Assembly (NCBI RefSeq): GCF_000497045.1 | Contig: NW_015961988.1 | Location: 806,001 to 870,000 of the forward strand | DNA: 64,000 nucleotides | Source of the DNA: Kalmanozyma brasiliensis GHG001 | Taxonomy: Eukaryota; Basidiomycota; Ustilaginomycetes; Ustilaginales | Reading direction: 5' to 3' | Notes under the pieces: generated by a model | The model's input: the letters and a program-made list of their open reading frames with translations, nothing else | What the model was told of the DNA's origin: nothing | The model's database searches: none | Translations under genes and position numbers: made by a program | Shown: piece after piece, positions 38,034-48,000 of the stretch | Layout of the letters: each line of letters starts with the position of its first letter | Numbering within the stretch: position 1 is the stretch's first letter

Positions 38034-38044
38034 TTTTTTTTTTT
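38034..38044 (+). terminator. Pol III T-run after tRNA-Asp copy 1
   Basis: Eleven consecutive T residues 13 bp after the tRNA 3' end. Confidence 0.85.
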
Positions 38045-38179
38045 CCTTCCTCCTACTTTGTCCTCCCATCATCCTCGCGATCAGTCACCATCTTTGGCCA
38101 CGCTCGAGGCTAGACATGCTACGAGTCAGAAAGCACGCTATGCAGTGCAAAAGTGTATTGCCAAAGCGATGTGGATACG

Positions 38180-40339
38180 TCAACCGAGCTGCTGCCATGC
38201 CAACAGATCCATCTCCTGATCCTCCGGTTCCAGATGCAACGGAATCCCATTCTCGTCCAACAGCAGTGCAAATCCAGGCCTCCCATCTTCCTGCTCCCTC
38301 TCTCCACCCTGTTGCGCCTCTCTCTGCTGCTGCTGGTGTCTCGGATCCTGATCGCCCAGCAGCCCGTCGAACAGCCTGTGATAGCACTCGTGTCCTGGCG
38401 TGTTGAAATGCTGATACGGGTTTTGCGAGGAAACCGTCTTGCCGCACAGATAGCAGTAGTGCGTCTGGCACGACTTGCATGTCATGTGATTGCAGCCGTA
38501 GGATTTTTCGATCGCAATGCCGCACGTGGGGCAGGGCGTGGTGTAGTCCGACAACCAGCGTTGGGTTTGTTGTTCCTCTTCGTATTTGCGCACCATGGTC
38601 TCGAGCGTTTTGCGCCCGAACTTCTGTTGCATGAGCAAGCGGTCAGGTGAGGACGGGGCGAGGGAGAGGTACCGCCGGATGAGCTCAGATTGGAACGAGA
38701 CGGGACACGAGGTGGGGCCGTGCCAGGAGCGAGAGCACCACGCACAAAAGGCGAAGCCGCACGAGAGACATTCTCGGAATCGCTCCCAGTGACCCGAGTT
38801 CTCGTCCGACGAAAGACGAACGACGGCGGCTTGGCAGCCCGCACGAGGACAGTAGGATACCGAAGGATCGGCTTCCATCTTTGCTTTGACGGTGAGCTGG
38901 TCGAGTCGAGCTAGACGGGTGGCGCCTAGAATGGCTTCCAACTCCTCGCGTGTCACTAAGCCCACGACTGTCTTGCTCTTCTCGCTGTCCGCGCCCAGCT
39001 GACTATCTGGAGACGTGACGCCAGCGGACTTGACCTTGGCAGAAGTGATGAGATTTCCTTCCTGGTCAACGAGATTCTGCTTTTCCCTCTCGCTCCAGAG
39101 CGTCACGCATTCTGGATCCGGACATCGCTTTGCTTGTCTGTGAAAGCCATCATCGACTAGGCTCGACAGATAGCCGGCGAGGCACTCTGAGCAAAAGACG
39201 TGGCCGCAGCCGCTGAGCCTCGTGCAAGCTCTACCCTTCCGAGTCTCGAGGCAGATCGCACAGTCGAAGGACGAAGCGTCGAACGTTGTGCGACTGCAGA
39301 GACGCGAGTGTGCCAATAGTTGAGCCGCGAGCAGAGGCTGCGCATCTCGTGAGTCGAGGTGTTCTTCGAAACGCAAGCTCACATCAACTTGCCCAGCAAC
39401 TTGAACTGGATGTTGCAGGAATGGGGGTGCGTCGTCCCGGATCAGTTGGTCTTCCAGGAGCGAGACCCAAAGACTTTCGGAGAGATAGGTTGCCCAGATG
39501 TAGAGAATCTCCAAGCCGCTCATCTCGCGGTATTGCTCGTGGAGCTTGTGAACTAGCCAATTATGCGGTGCATTCTTGGAGCTGGATGCGGGTCGTAGCC
39601 AGGGCGCGGTAAGGTGTTCGATGATGGGTGGTTGCTCTGCTGGATAGGTCGGGGATAGGCGCACTCGCATAGTGATGGGCGCTAGATGAGAGAGCGAGGG
39701 TAGCTGCTTGGTTGACTGCGGCCGCAAGACCTCCTTGCGAGAGGTCGAGGGGTCTCCATTGCCGACGACGGAAACGTGGCCGTTTGCTCCACGGAGACTG
39801 AGACCTTTAAATGCTTTGGCGACATCTACTGTTGGTGCTGATCTTGATTGATTGGTCTGCGTGCCACCATCGACCTGCGCTGCGCGGTCCTTGCCTGGTT
39901 GGAAGATGTGCGCGCTTGCATTGAGATGGACAGGTGTGCTCGCCTTGACTTTCCTGCTACGATTCTTCTTGTTGTGCTGACAGAGTGCTTCCGTCCTTTC
40001 GCCGTGAGTTATCGACTTTGCTTGTTCATCCGTTAGAGATGGCGGCAATGCTTCCGAGCTAGGCCCTGGTGTCGAGATGACCTCCTGACTCGGTGCGTAG
40101 GTGTCGACCACGATGCGCGTGGGTCTCGGTAGGGTGACCGGAATATGGAACTCGAGAAACGGCTCTGGTTCTTGCAGTAGCAGCTTGACGCGCACCTCTT
40201 CAGGCCGATGAGCTCCATCTCCCGCCTCGCCGTCATCAGCACCGGCAAAGATGGACTGGAGCGCTACGATCTCGTCCTCCTGTCTCTGCCGGCATTCTTC
40301 CCGGACAGCCTCGTCGTCTTGCATCTTAGCCGTGAGCAC
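38180..40339 (-). CDS. RNF14/Itt1-type RBR E3 ubiquitin ligase
   Basis: 719 residues. An RWD domain (about 10-285, with a long disordered insert) is followed by RING1 at about 359-410 (C-A-I-C-L-E ... C-G-H-V-F-C), an in-between-RING domain (about 470-560; W-H-G-P) and RING2 at about 600-635 (C-P-T-C-G ... Y-G-C-N-H-M-T-C). The cysteine in Y-G-C is at the position of the catalytic cysteine of RBR ligases. RWD plus RBR defines the RNF14/ARA54/yeast Itt1 family; RNF14 ubiquitinates stalled translation factors and crosslinked ribosomes. Two near-identical starts are possible (40339 and 40324). It is divergent from POP5 with 360 bp between. Confidence 0.9.
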   Translation of the reverse strand: MLTAKMQDDEAVREECRQRQEDEIVALQSIFAGADDGEAGDGAHRPEEVRVKLLLQEPEPFLEFHIPVTLPRPTRIVVDTYAPSQEVISTPGPSSEALPPSLTDEQAKSITHGERTEALCQHNKKNRSRKVKASTPVHLNASAHIFQPGKDRAAQVDGGTQTNQSRSAPTVDVAKAFKGLSLRGANGHVSVVGNGDPSTSRKEVLRPQSTKQLPSLSHLAPITMRVRLSPTYPAEQPPIIEHLTAPWLRPASSSKNAPHNWLVHKLHEQYREMSGLEILYIWATYLSESLWVSLLEDQLIRDDAPPFLQHPVQVAGQVDVSLRFEEHLDSRDAQPLLAAQLLAHSRLCSRTTFDASSFDCAICLETRKGRACTRLSGCGHVFCSECLAGYLSSLVDDGFHRQAKRCPDPECVTLWSEREKQNLVDQEGNLITSAKVKSAGVTSPDSQLGADSEKSKTVVGLVTREELEAILGATRLARLDQLTVKAKMEADPSVSYCPRAGCQAAVVRLSSDENSGHWERFRECLSCGFAFCAWCSRSWHGPTSCPVSFQSELIRRYLSLAPSSPDRLLMQQKFGRKTLETMVRKYEEEQQTQRWLSDYTTPCPTCGIAIEKSYGCNHMTCKSCQTHYCYLCGKTVSSQNPYQHFNTPGHECYHRLFDGLLGDQDPRHQQQQREAQQGGEREQEDGRPGFALLLDENGIPLHLEPEDQEMDLLAWQQLG

Positions 40340-40699
40340 GATGCTATGACTGCAAACGCGCGCTAAAGGTCGAGCTTGCGTTCCACATCAGTCGTGAGTG
40401 TAAGGATTGCGGGAAGGGGATGTTGAAAGTTAGGATTGGTGGAAGGAGAAGAGGAAAGCCGAGCTGGGTCGGGTCGCCACTTTGACATGCATGGCTGAGC
40501 TGAGTCCTCTTTTTGATTGCCGAGCTCAGAATTTAAGCTCGTCCAGGGTGGAGGTGATTTCAGGAAAACGGCTTTGTGTGACTTTTCAGAAGAAAGGGTC
40601 GAACGCGAGAAGAATCTCTTGCTCGCATCAACGTCGTCTCCACCATCCTTCTCTACCTCACCGAATCCAGGGCGGAAAAGGAGACAGGCATCGCTTGCA
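40340..40699. other. Divergent promoter region, RBR ligase / POP5
   Basis: 360 bp. The plus-strand frame is open from 40517 but the Pop5 motif M-V-R-F-K-T-R-W starts at 40700, so the rest is treated as 5' leader. Confidence 0.55.
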
Positions 40700-41521
40700 A
40701 TGGTGCGCTTCAAGACGCGATGGCTGCTTATCGCCATCGATGACACACCACTCGCCGCCTCCTCGCCCTTTCCCACCATCCCAACGGACGACTCGGCGCA
40801 CGCTTCCACATCCGCTTCCGTCCTCTCCGCGGCACGACAAGTCTCTTCGTCCAGCAACGTCGCAAAGACAATCACGCCGCAACACATTACTCGTCTTCTG
40901 CGCGCCTCGCTAGTGTACAACTTTGGCGATGTGGCCGCTGGCGCTTTTGGCGGTGTCTTGACGTGCAAGTACTACAGCTCTCATACGGGCACTGCGATCG
41001 TAAGGTGCTCACGAGATGCCGCTCGACTGGTGTGGGCCAGCGCAACGATGATCTCGAGTCCGATAGAGATGGCTGCAGACGGAGAGGCGAGCTCGGCAGG
41101 CAGAACGGCATCGTTGAGGATCAGGGTCATCCACTGCGGAGGTACGATCAAGAAGGTGCAGAACAAGGCGATCGAGTTGGACAGGAAGATGATCATGCGT
41201 CTCCGGTCCAAGCAGAGGAAACTCGCGGCGGGCTCAAAAGCACGACCATCGGCAGGAGATGTCAAGACTGCTGCTTCCACTGCAGAAGTCGTTGCACCAG
41301 TCACTGCTGTGCCCCCGGTCAATGCGCTTGACGAGGACGAGGATCTGGGCGAAGCACTCGACCCAGGCGCTTCGGGCCCGGGAGATCCTGCGCCAACAAT
41401 AGCAGCGCCGTCGCCTTCCGATCCAAAAGTCAAGGTCAAGGGGAACGAAAGCACCATCGACCCCGAGACCCAAGCTCTTCTAGCTCAGTCACGCAAACAG
41501 ATCAACTCGATCACCGTGTAA
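40700..41521 (+). CDS. POP5: RNase P/MRP subunit Pop5
   Basis: 273 residues from the start at 40700 (M-V-R-F-K-T-R-W-L-L, the conserved Pop5 N-terminus). The core follows: T-P-Q-H-I-T-R-L-L-R, N-F-G-D-V-A-A-G, K-Y-Y-S-S-H-T-G-T-A-I-V-R-C-S-R and R-V-I-H-C-G-G-T-I-K-K-V-Q. Usual Pop5 is about 165-175 residues; here a Ser/Thr-rich insert lies near residue 30 and about 90 residues are added at the C-terminus (Ala/Pro/Asp-rich). Pop5 is a protein subunit of RNase P, which removes tRNA 5' leaders, and of RNase MRP. The gene sits between two tRNA-Asp genes. Confidence 0.85.
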   Translation: MVRFKTRWLLIAIDDTPLAASSPFPTIPTDDSAHASTSASVLSAARQVSSSSNVAKTITPQHITRLLRASLVYNFGDVAAGAFGGVLTCKYYSSHTGTAIVRCSRDAARLVWASATMISSPIEMAADGEASSAGRTASLRIRVIHCGGTIKKVQNKAIELDRKMIMRLRSKQRKLAAGSKARPSAGDVKTAASTAEVVAPVTAVPPVNALDEDEDLGEALDPGASGPGDPAPTIAAPSPSDPKVKVKGNESTIDPETQALLAQSRKQINSITV

Positions 41522-41700
41522 CGTCCTGCCTCGCTCCCCTTTTCCCTCCCCATCGCGATCATACCCGGCATCTTTGTGAGCCACAATCCAATACACGTAT
41601 CGCACGAGCCTGTCACTTGCTTGTGAGAAGGCCCCTCCGCTTTGGTCCCGAGCCAATGGTCATTGCGTGGTGACTTCGAGATGATCTCGGTGTGATCAGG

Positions 41701-41709
41701 AAAAAAAAA
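41701..41709 (-). terminator. Pol III T-run after tRNA-Asp copy 2
   Basis: Nine consecutive T residues on the minus strand, starting 22 bp after the tRNA 3' end. Confidence 0.8.
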
Positions 41710-41731
41710 GTGCAAAAAGATGAGTTTGATC

Positions 41732-41834
41732 CTCCGAATCCGGGAATTGAACCCGGGTCTGCGCCGTATTTCTGCGCGGAGAACGTAGTCAATTGAATGA
41801 CAAGGCGCCGTCATAGCCACTAAACTAATTCGGA
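41732..41834 (-). tRNA. tRNA-Asp(GTC) with 31-nt intron
   Basis: The mature part is identical to copy 1. The intron lies at the same position but is 31 nt instead of 29, differing by small changes (ACGTTCTCC for ACCTCTCC and AGAAATA for AGAATA). Flanks differ except for GATCAA just after the 3' end. Confidence 0.93.
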
Positions 41835-42047
41835 TCGCTTCATGTCGGCTTAAAAAGCGGTTGTAAATATATATCCGTCACAGCCATTTGGGAGGCCATG
41901 GTATTCTCTAGTGTTCGTTCACGTCTCATCATTCTCTTGACTCGCTCTCACGTCTCGTCTCATCAAGGCAAAGTAACAAGTAACATGTCTAGCTTTCATT
42001 CCAGCTATGCGTGTGCGTTACAGAGAAGCTCTGATGCGTTGTCGCTA

Positions 42048-45000
42048 CTACTGCTCAGCCTCGGTGAAGAAGCTAGCCAACCGTCTGCCAGCCATCTGGA
42101 GGAAGCTTTGCCTCTCCCTAGCGTTGGCCACGAGACTAGGTGGGAGCGAAAGATATCCGATCTTGTCGTCGACGATAGGCAGAAGCGACTCGGCCAAACC
42201 CTGCATGAGGGTGGTACGGTCAAAGTGTGATCCTGCCCCTGCGCCTGCGAACAGGGGCGCAGGGGACGACCTTGCTCCTCCGAGAGCAGGTAGCGTGGAG
42301 CGGTCATTGTTGAGCGTGCGGAAGAACTCGATGTGTCGGATCAGGAGGACAAGGATGAGCTCGACAGCGTCCAATTTGGTCGTCGACGAAGCGCGAAGGG
42401 TCGCTTTGCGGGCGCACAGCTGACGCAGTGCTACAGAACGGCGTTGAGCCGGGGAGAGCTCGCCGGCAGTGACTTCGCCGAGTGCATCGCGGGCAATCTC
42501 GTCCAACTCGTCCTGGCGCACAGAATCGACGTTCTCGAGAAGCGTCTCGATGTTTTCCAGTCCTTGCAGCTCCTTGGCGACAGAGTCGGTGTAGTCGTCG
42601 AGCGCAGCGACCAGTCCACCGATGCTGGGCACAGTGGACGCTGCAGCAGACGCCCGTTGCGAGCGCAGGTATCCAACTCGAGAAGAATCGCCGTCATCAT
42701 CGCCTGCTCCGTATGGTGTGTGGGATCGCTCACGGTTGGTCGCCAGCGATGGGATCAGCACCGGTCGTACTCTGGAAGTCTTGCTGCCGCGGGCATCGCT
42801 GGCCGCCTCCAGGTAAGAAAGCAGCGTCATCTGCAGCCTCACCACCATGGCGTTTACCTTGGCGCTGAACGCACTTTCCTCTTCCGCTGCGCCATTGCCA
42901 CCACCATTCGGTGCCTCGCTGGAGGCACGCAGCGCGCGCAGGGATGCGGTCGGCTCGCGCGACTCTTCACGCTCGACCTCGGTGTAGGGCACGATGCGCG
43001 ATCGCCAGGAGGAAGCCGTCAGGTAGACAGCCGCAAAGGCGATAATGGCGCTGTGGAATGGTGCGAGCGGGCTCGGTGCTTGCTGAGCGTCATCGTCGAG
43101 CGAGGGCATGATCAGGACGAAGATGGCAACGACCAGATGCGCCTGGCTGAGCTGGGCGGACGAGCAAAACTCTTGCAGAGGAGCACGCAGAACCGTCAGG
43201 AGTGCATCTCGATGAGCAGTCAACAGCGCCAGCGCGTGTCGAGGCGCCGCCGCGGCCGATGTCGGCGCCAACGCCTTGGAGATGCCTTGGCTCGATGCTC
43301 CGCCAAGAGCAGAGCCAGCCGATGCGCTGGCAAGGATGCTGGTCGTCAGCTGGAGGACAGGCGTCAGCAGTGCATTGTATCGCTCGGTGGCTGCGGGGAG
43401 GAAGCTGTCCAGATCGACAAACTCTTGATCTTGATCAGGACGTGCTGCCAGGTAGTCAGATTGGGCAAGCACGTCGAAGATCTTGGCGTTCAGGAGTCGC
43501 TCGGCACCGTCGCGCGTCTGCGCCATACGGTTGAAGAACGCCAGTCGCGCTTCGTACACGTAGAGAGCGTTCAGGCTGGCAGGGTCTGGACGAAGCGTCA
43601 CTTGCAGAACCACATCCGAGTCGCGCAGCGCCGTGACGAAACTCTTGATGTATCCTTTGCGGTCGAGCACATCGAGGCACTTCGAGCCGGCACGACGCGA
43701 GGAGGCGCTGACGGAGGCTGGGGCGTCGAGGGCGCACAGCTTGTCGAGCAGCGTGAAGGCAATGGTCTTAGACAGATCGCTAGCGTCCAGAGCGTCGCGG
43801 CCAAGCACATCCATCAGACGCTCAGCATGCGAGAGGAGCAGGGCGCGGGTACGTGCTTCCAAGCCGCTCGTCTGAGCTCTGCCACCAAAGATGTTGGTGG
43901 TCGTGGTCGAGATACCGCCCACTGACATGGCGTCATCGAGGTCAGTGGCGATGACGGAGGCGCCGTCGTTGGCGCCTGCTTCGCCGCTAGTATCGGCACC
44001 GCTCCCGGTCTGAACCAGCTGAAGGAAGTTGATGAGCGCCGAATAGAGATTGCCGCGAGCCACCGTCGTGGTGTCCAGTCGGAGCACCGAATCAATGAGC
44101 GCGCGCAGCGTCGTGAGTAGCCTGTCGACGGGGAGTGCATCGACCGCCTCGATATCAAGTGCGCCTGTCGTCAGCTCGACGCGATGTTGTCGCAGTGAGG
44201 TGAGCAACGAGAGCACGGCACCAGCAACAAGGTCGGCAGATGGCACGTCGAGGCCACCAGCATCTGCGGAAGGCGCCGAAATACGGGGGAGAAGCTCCGC
44301 AAGGCAGTCGAACATCAGACTGGATCGGACCTCGGTGCGCAACAGACCGGCAGCGCGCGCCAGGACCATGTCGAGTGTGTGTCGCCACGCCTGCAGCACG
44401 CGTCGACGAGAGAATGCCACTGCCTTCTTTGCGTTCTGAGCTGAAGCCCACTGCAGCACGAAAGCTGCTTGCTCCAGGAAGGGGTCGGCCTGGCCAGCAT
44501 CCCTCAAGTTGCCTTTCTGCTGAAGCAGTGTCTTTTCCCGCACGAGGACGGCGAGGACAGCACCGAGGTCGAACATGCGAGGGCCCGCTGCAGCATCGGG
44601 TCGCTTGGCGAAGTCCAGCTGCTCTGGCGTAATGACGGTGATGCTTTGTCCGAGGGCCTCGCGGTCGTCATACCACTCAAAGTCGAGGCTCTGCAGAATC
44701 TCGAGGAAGCGGACACCGCCGAAGGTGCGGACTTCAGCACCGCCAGCGCCCAGACGGAAGTCTCGTTCTGTTCCGAGCAGGAGATCGTCCTCGTCGATGC
44801 TGTCGTCTGCGTCCACGCCGTTGCCTCCGCCTGCTGTCGCATTGGGACCGAAGAGTGCCGCCACGACGCGCGCTGCTCTTGTTTGCATGCCGGCGTTGAG
44901 AAGCGAATGCAGTTCCAGCGCAGTGAGCTCGAGCAGCGAGGCCCGCATGCGCAGCGAAGCAGTGACGCGGTCCACCGTCGTCTCGATGCCTTGGCCGTCG

Positions 45001-48000
45001 GCAAATTGCACCACACCCAGAGCGGCCGAGCTGGAGGTCAAGGTACCGCGCTCGGCAGGTACGAGCGGCAGGCTTCGCAGCTGCTGGACGACAAAGTCCT
45101 CTTTGGTGCGCAGGTATCGGAGCGTCGCTGCGCTCGTGAACGGATGAGTGCAGAGGCGCAGGATGAGCGAACAACACTTGTCCGCAAAGCCAGGCGATCG
45201 CTCGGCAAGGCTGAGGAAGGTCGTGCCATCGCTGTCGGACTCAGGGCGCAGAAGCGCCAAGATGGCGTGAATGGCGCTCGGTGCAGCCGTCTGCGCATCA
45301 GGATCCACAATCACTTGCTCCTCGGGGCGAATAGCGCGCAGGTCGTAGCCGAGCAACAGATGTGCGACGTTGGGAGCGGGCTGGTTGAGCTCGGTGCCGG
45401 CAAGCAAGAGGTTGATGATAGCGATCTGAATCGCCTCGACTGCGTCGCCGGATGCCAGAGCGGTGATGGCGTCCAGGCTGCCGTTGGGGGCCTGCAGATC
45501 GGCGTCCTCAGCGTCCTCGAGGTCAGCGCCTCCGGCCAGAGCGTTCAGGGCCTCTATCGCTTTTGCGCTTCCAGCGTCGCCGGATGGTTCTGCTTCGAGC
45601 CTGCTGACGTAGCCTGCCTTGACGCGACCGGCCTCGTCGCTCATCTCGAGCAGGCCGACGAGACGATTCATCTTGCGACGGTAGCCCATCTCGCCAAAAC
45701 GGTCCACTGCACTGAAGGCGGCTGTACGTGCAATGAGGCTGAGCAAGCGGATCGAAAGCAAGGCGACATCGTCGCGGACGCAATTGACGAGCAGAGCGAT
45801 CTGCACCACAGACTCGTGGGCATGCAGGAGCTGGACGTCGAAGCTGCTGTAGGATCCCGCATTGCCGACACGAGCCGAAACGTCGAATGGGAGCTGTGTG
45901 CCGTTGAGGCTGCTGTCAACCAATGTTGGGATCAATACTTGCGCGTAAAGGTCCTGGTACCGCAGCACGCGGTCAAGAATGCTGAGAACATGTCGCACGG
46001 AGCTGCCGTAGAAGAAAGTGCTGGCGCGGTTCTGGTTGATGGCCTCGAAAGCGGCGAGACCGGAGCCTGGCACGAGGATGCCGAGCATCTCACCGACCAT
46101 CTTGGATCCCGTCAGGATGCGGCGCATCAAGAAGAAACCGGGATGAGAAGCCAGCTGAGTGAGGAGAGTAGGGTCAGAAACGGCGTCAGCGCCTTCGCTG
46201 TTGCGGAGAAGAGCTGCAAGGTCGTACGAGCGCAGCGAGCGCTCGACAAACTCGAGACACGAGGCGACCACGCGCCATTGCTCGGCAGGCTCGGCGTAGT
46301 CACGAGCGCGTGCTTTCAGGAAGACCTGATCGATGACAAAGTCGACGTACGGCTCCACTGACCGGAATTGCCTTCGTTGTTGCGACTGGTACGCTGGCTG
46401 CATTTGCCCCTGAATCTGCTGTTGCTGTGCTTGCTGGCCGTAAGAGACGATGGAACCGAACGGATTGGCGCCCGTACTTGAGGCTGCAGTGGTGTCTGAG
46501 AGTGCAGCCGAGCCCGCTGCAGGCGCGACGGGAGGCAATTGGACCAGCGCCTTAAGGAAGTTGACGAAGCTGGTGGAGCCGGGGAAGGCGCGCAGCGGTA
46601 CCTCGAAGTTCTCGAGCTCGTAGATCACGCCTTTGGAGGCGAGAGGCTTGAAAGCGGGGCCGAAGGAGCCAGAGGTCGCACCATTGACATTGCCGTTAAG
46701 TCGCGACTTGGCGGCAGCGGAAGCGTCCGAGGGGAGCAGGCCACACTCGTCGAAGCGGTCCCAGAGCTGCGTCGCGATCGCCGAGAATCGAGCTTGAGCG
46801 TCTGGATTGTTGGTCGACTGATGCAAGAAGGCGGCTAATGCGTCGAGGATGCTCGCCTTGAGCTCGACCGGGACCGGACAGGTGAGCAGCGAAAAGAGCT
46901 TGTCCAGCGCATTGTAGGATGAGTTTTGCAGCAGGGCGTCGCGAGCCGGATGCGAAAAGTAGACGACATTTCGGAAGAGTCGCACAAAGCCGATCAGGAG
47001 CGTCTCCTCGTTCTTTGGCATGGCCAGCGACTGGTAGCTGGAAGCGTGGAACGACGACGAGTTGACGGCTTGGTGGAAGGTGTCGATGTAGTAGCTGATC
47101 CACTCGAAGAAGCGCGTCCAGGAGACGAGGCGTCCTTCGCCGGCAGCGCCGCTTTGGGTGCTCTCCTGATCGAGCAATGCGTAGGCCTGGCTGGCACTTT
47201 GAGGACCCGATGACATGGAAGCAAGCATGTTGAGCAACGCTCGTTGATGGCCTGGCTCGCGAACGTCGATGGCCCAAGCCAGGAAACGCGTTGTGCGGTT
47301 GTCCGGCCCTACCCAGAAAGGCAGGCCTGCCTCGGGTCGGCCACGGCAGAGCAATGCGATCAGATCGAAGAGTGCCTCGATGTCGTATCTGCGCTGTGGC
47401 ACTGAGCCACCTCGTGCGCCGACGCCTCTCGACAGAGCGAAAGCGGCATCCTCCTCGGAGCGCTGAATGCGTCGAAGCATGGGCAGCATGACCGAGGTGG
47501 TACCGACAGCCAGGTTGTGGAGCTGTTGGACGACGTACTCGCGGAACTCGGTGTCCACCTCGTCATCCCAAGCGTTGGTGTCAGCTACCTCACCGGCAGC
47601 TGCGTCTGCCTCGGCGGCGACCGCATCCTCCTCTTCGCCGAAGAGCGCATCAATGGTTCTTTGGCGGAATGCGAGGACGCGAACGACGAGGAAGATGGAC
47701 GCGCCACCGGTAGGGTCGTCGGCGTTGCCTGCCGGTGTTGAGTCCTTGGAGAGTGATGAGCCGGTGATGGACAGAAGTACGAGGTCCTGAATCTGCTCTT
47801 CCGAAATGGAGAGCTGATTGCGGTAGCTGGGGTTGCGCGAGAAGGCTTCGACCAGGAAGATGGACCATTGGAGTGCGACAGCACTATTGAGCTCGCCTAG
47901 CGCCCACTTCTTGCGTGTGATCTCGGCATGTGTGGAAGTGATGAAAGACTCGTCGTCCAGCAGCGCTTCGACGGTCTTGCGGAGCGTGCCTCTGCTTGCG

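Noticed and set aside
42333..46361. Two long plus-strand frames (530 and 630 codons) across NUP192
   Set aside because: They are exact antisense shadows of a GC-biased gene; no domain, no promoter and the sense frame is a clear nucleoporin.
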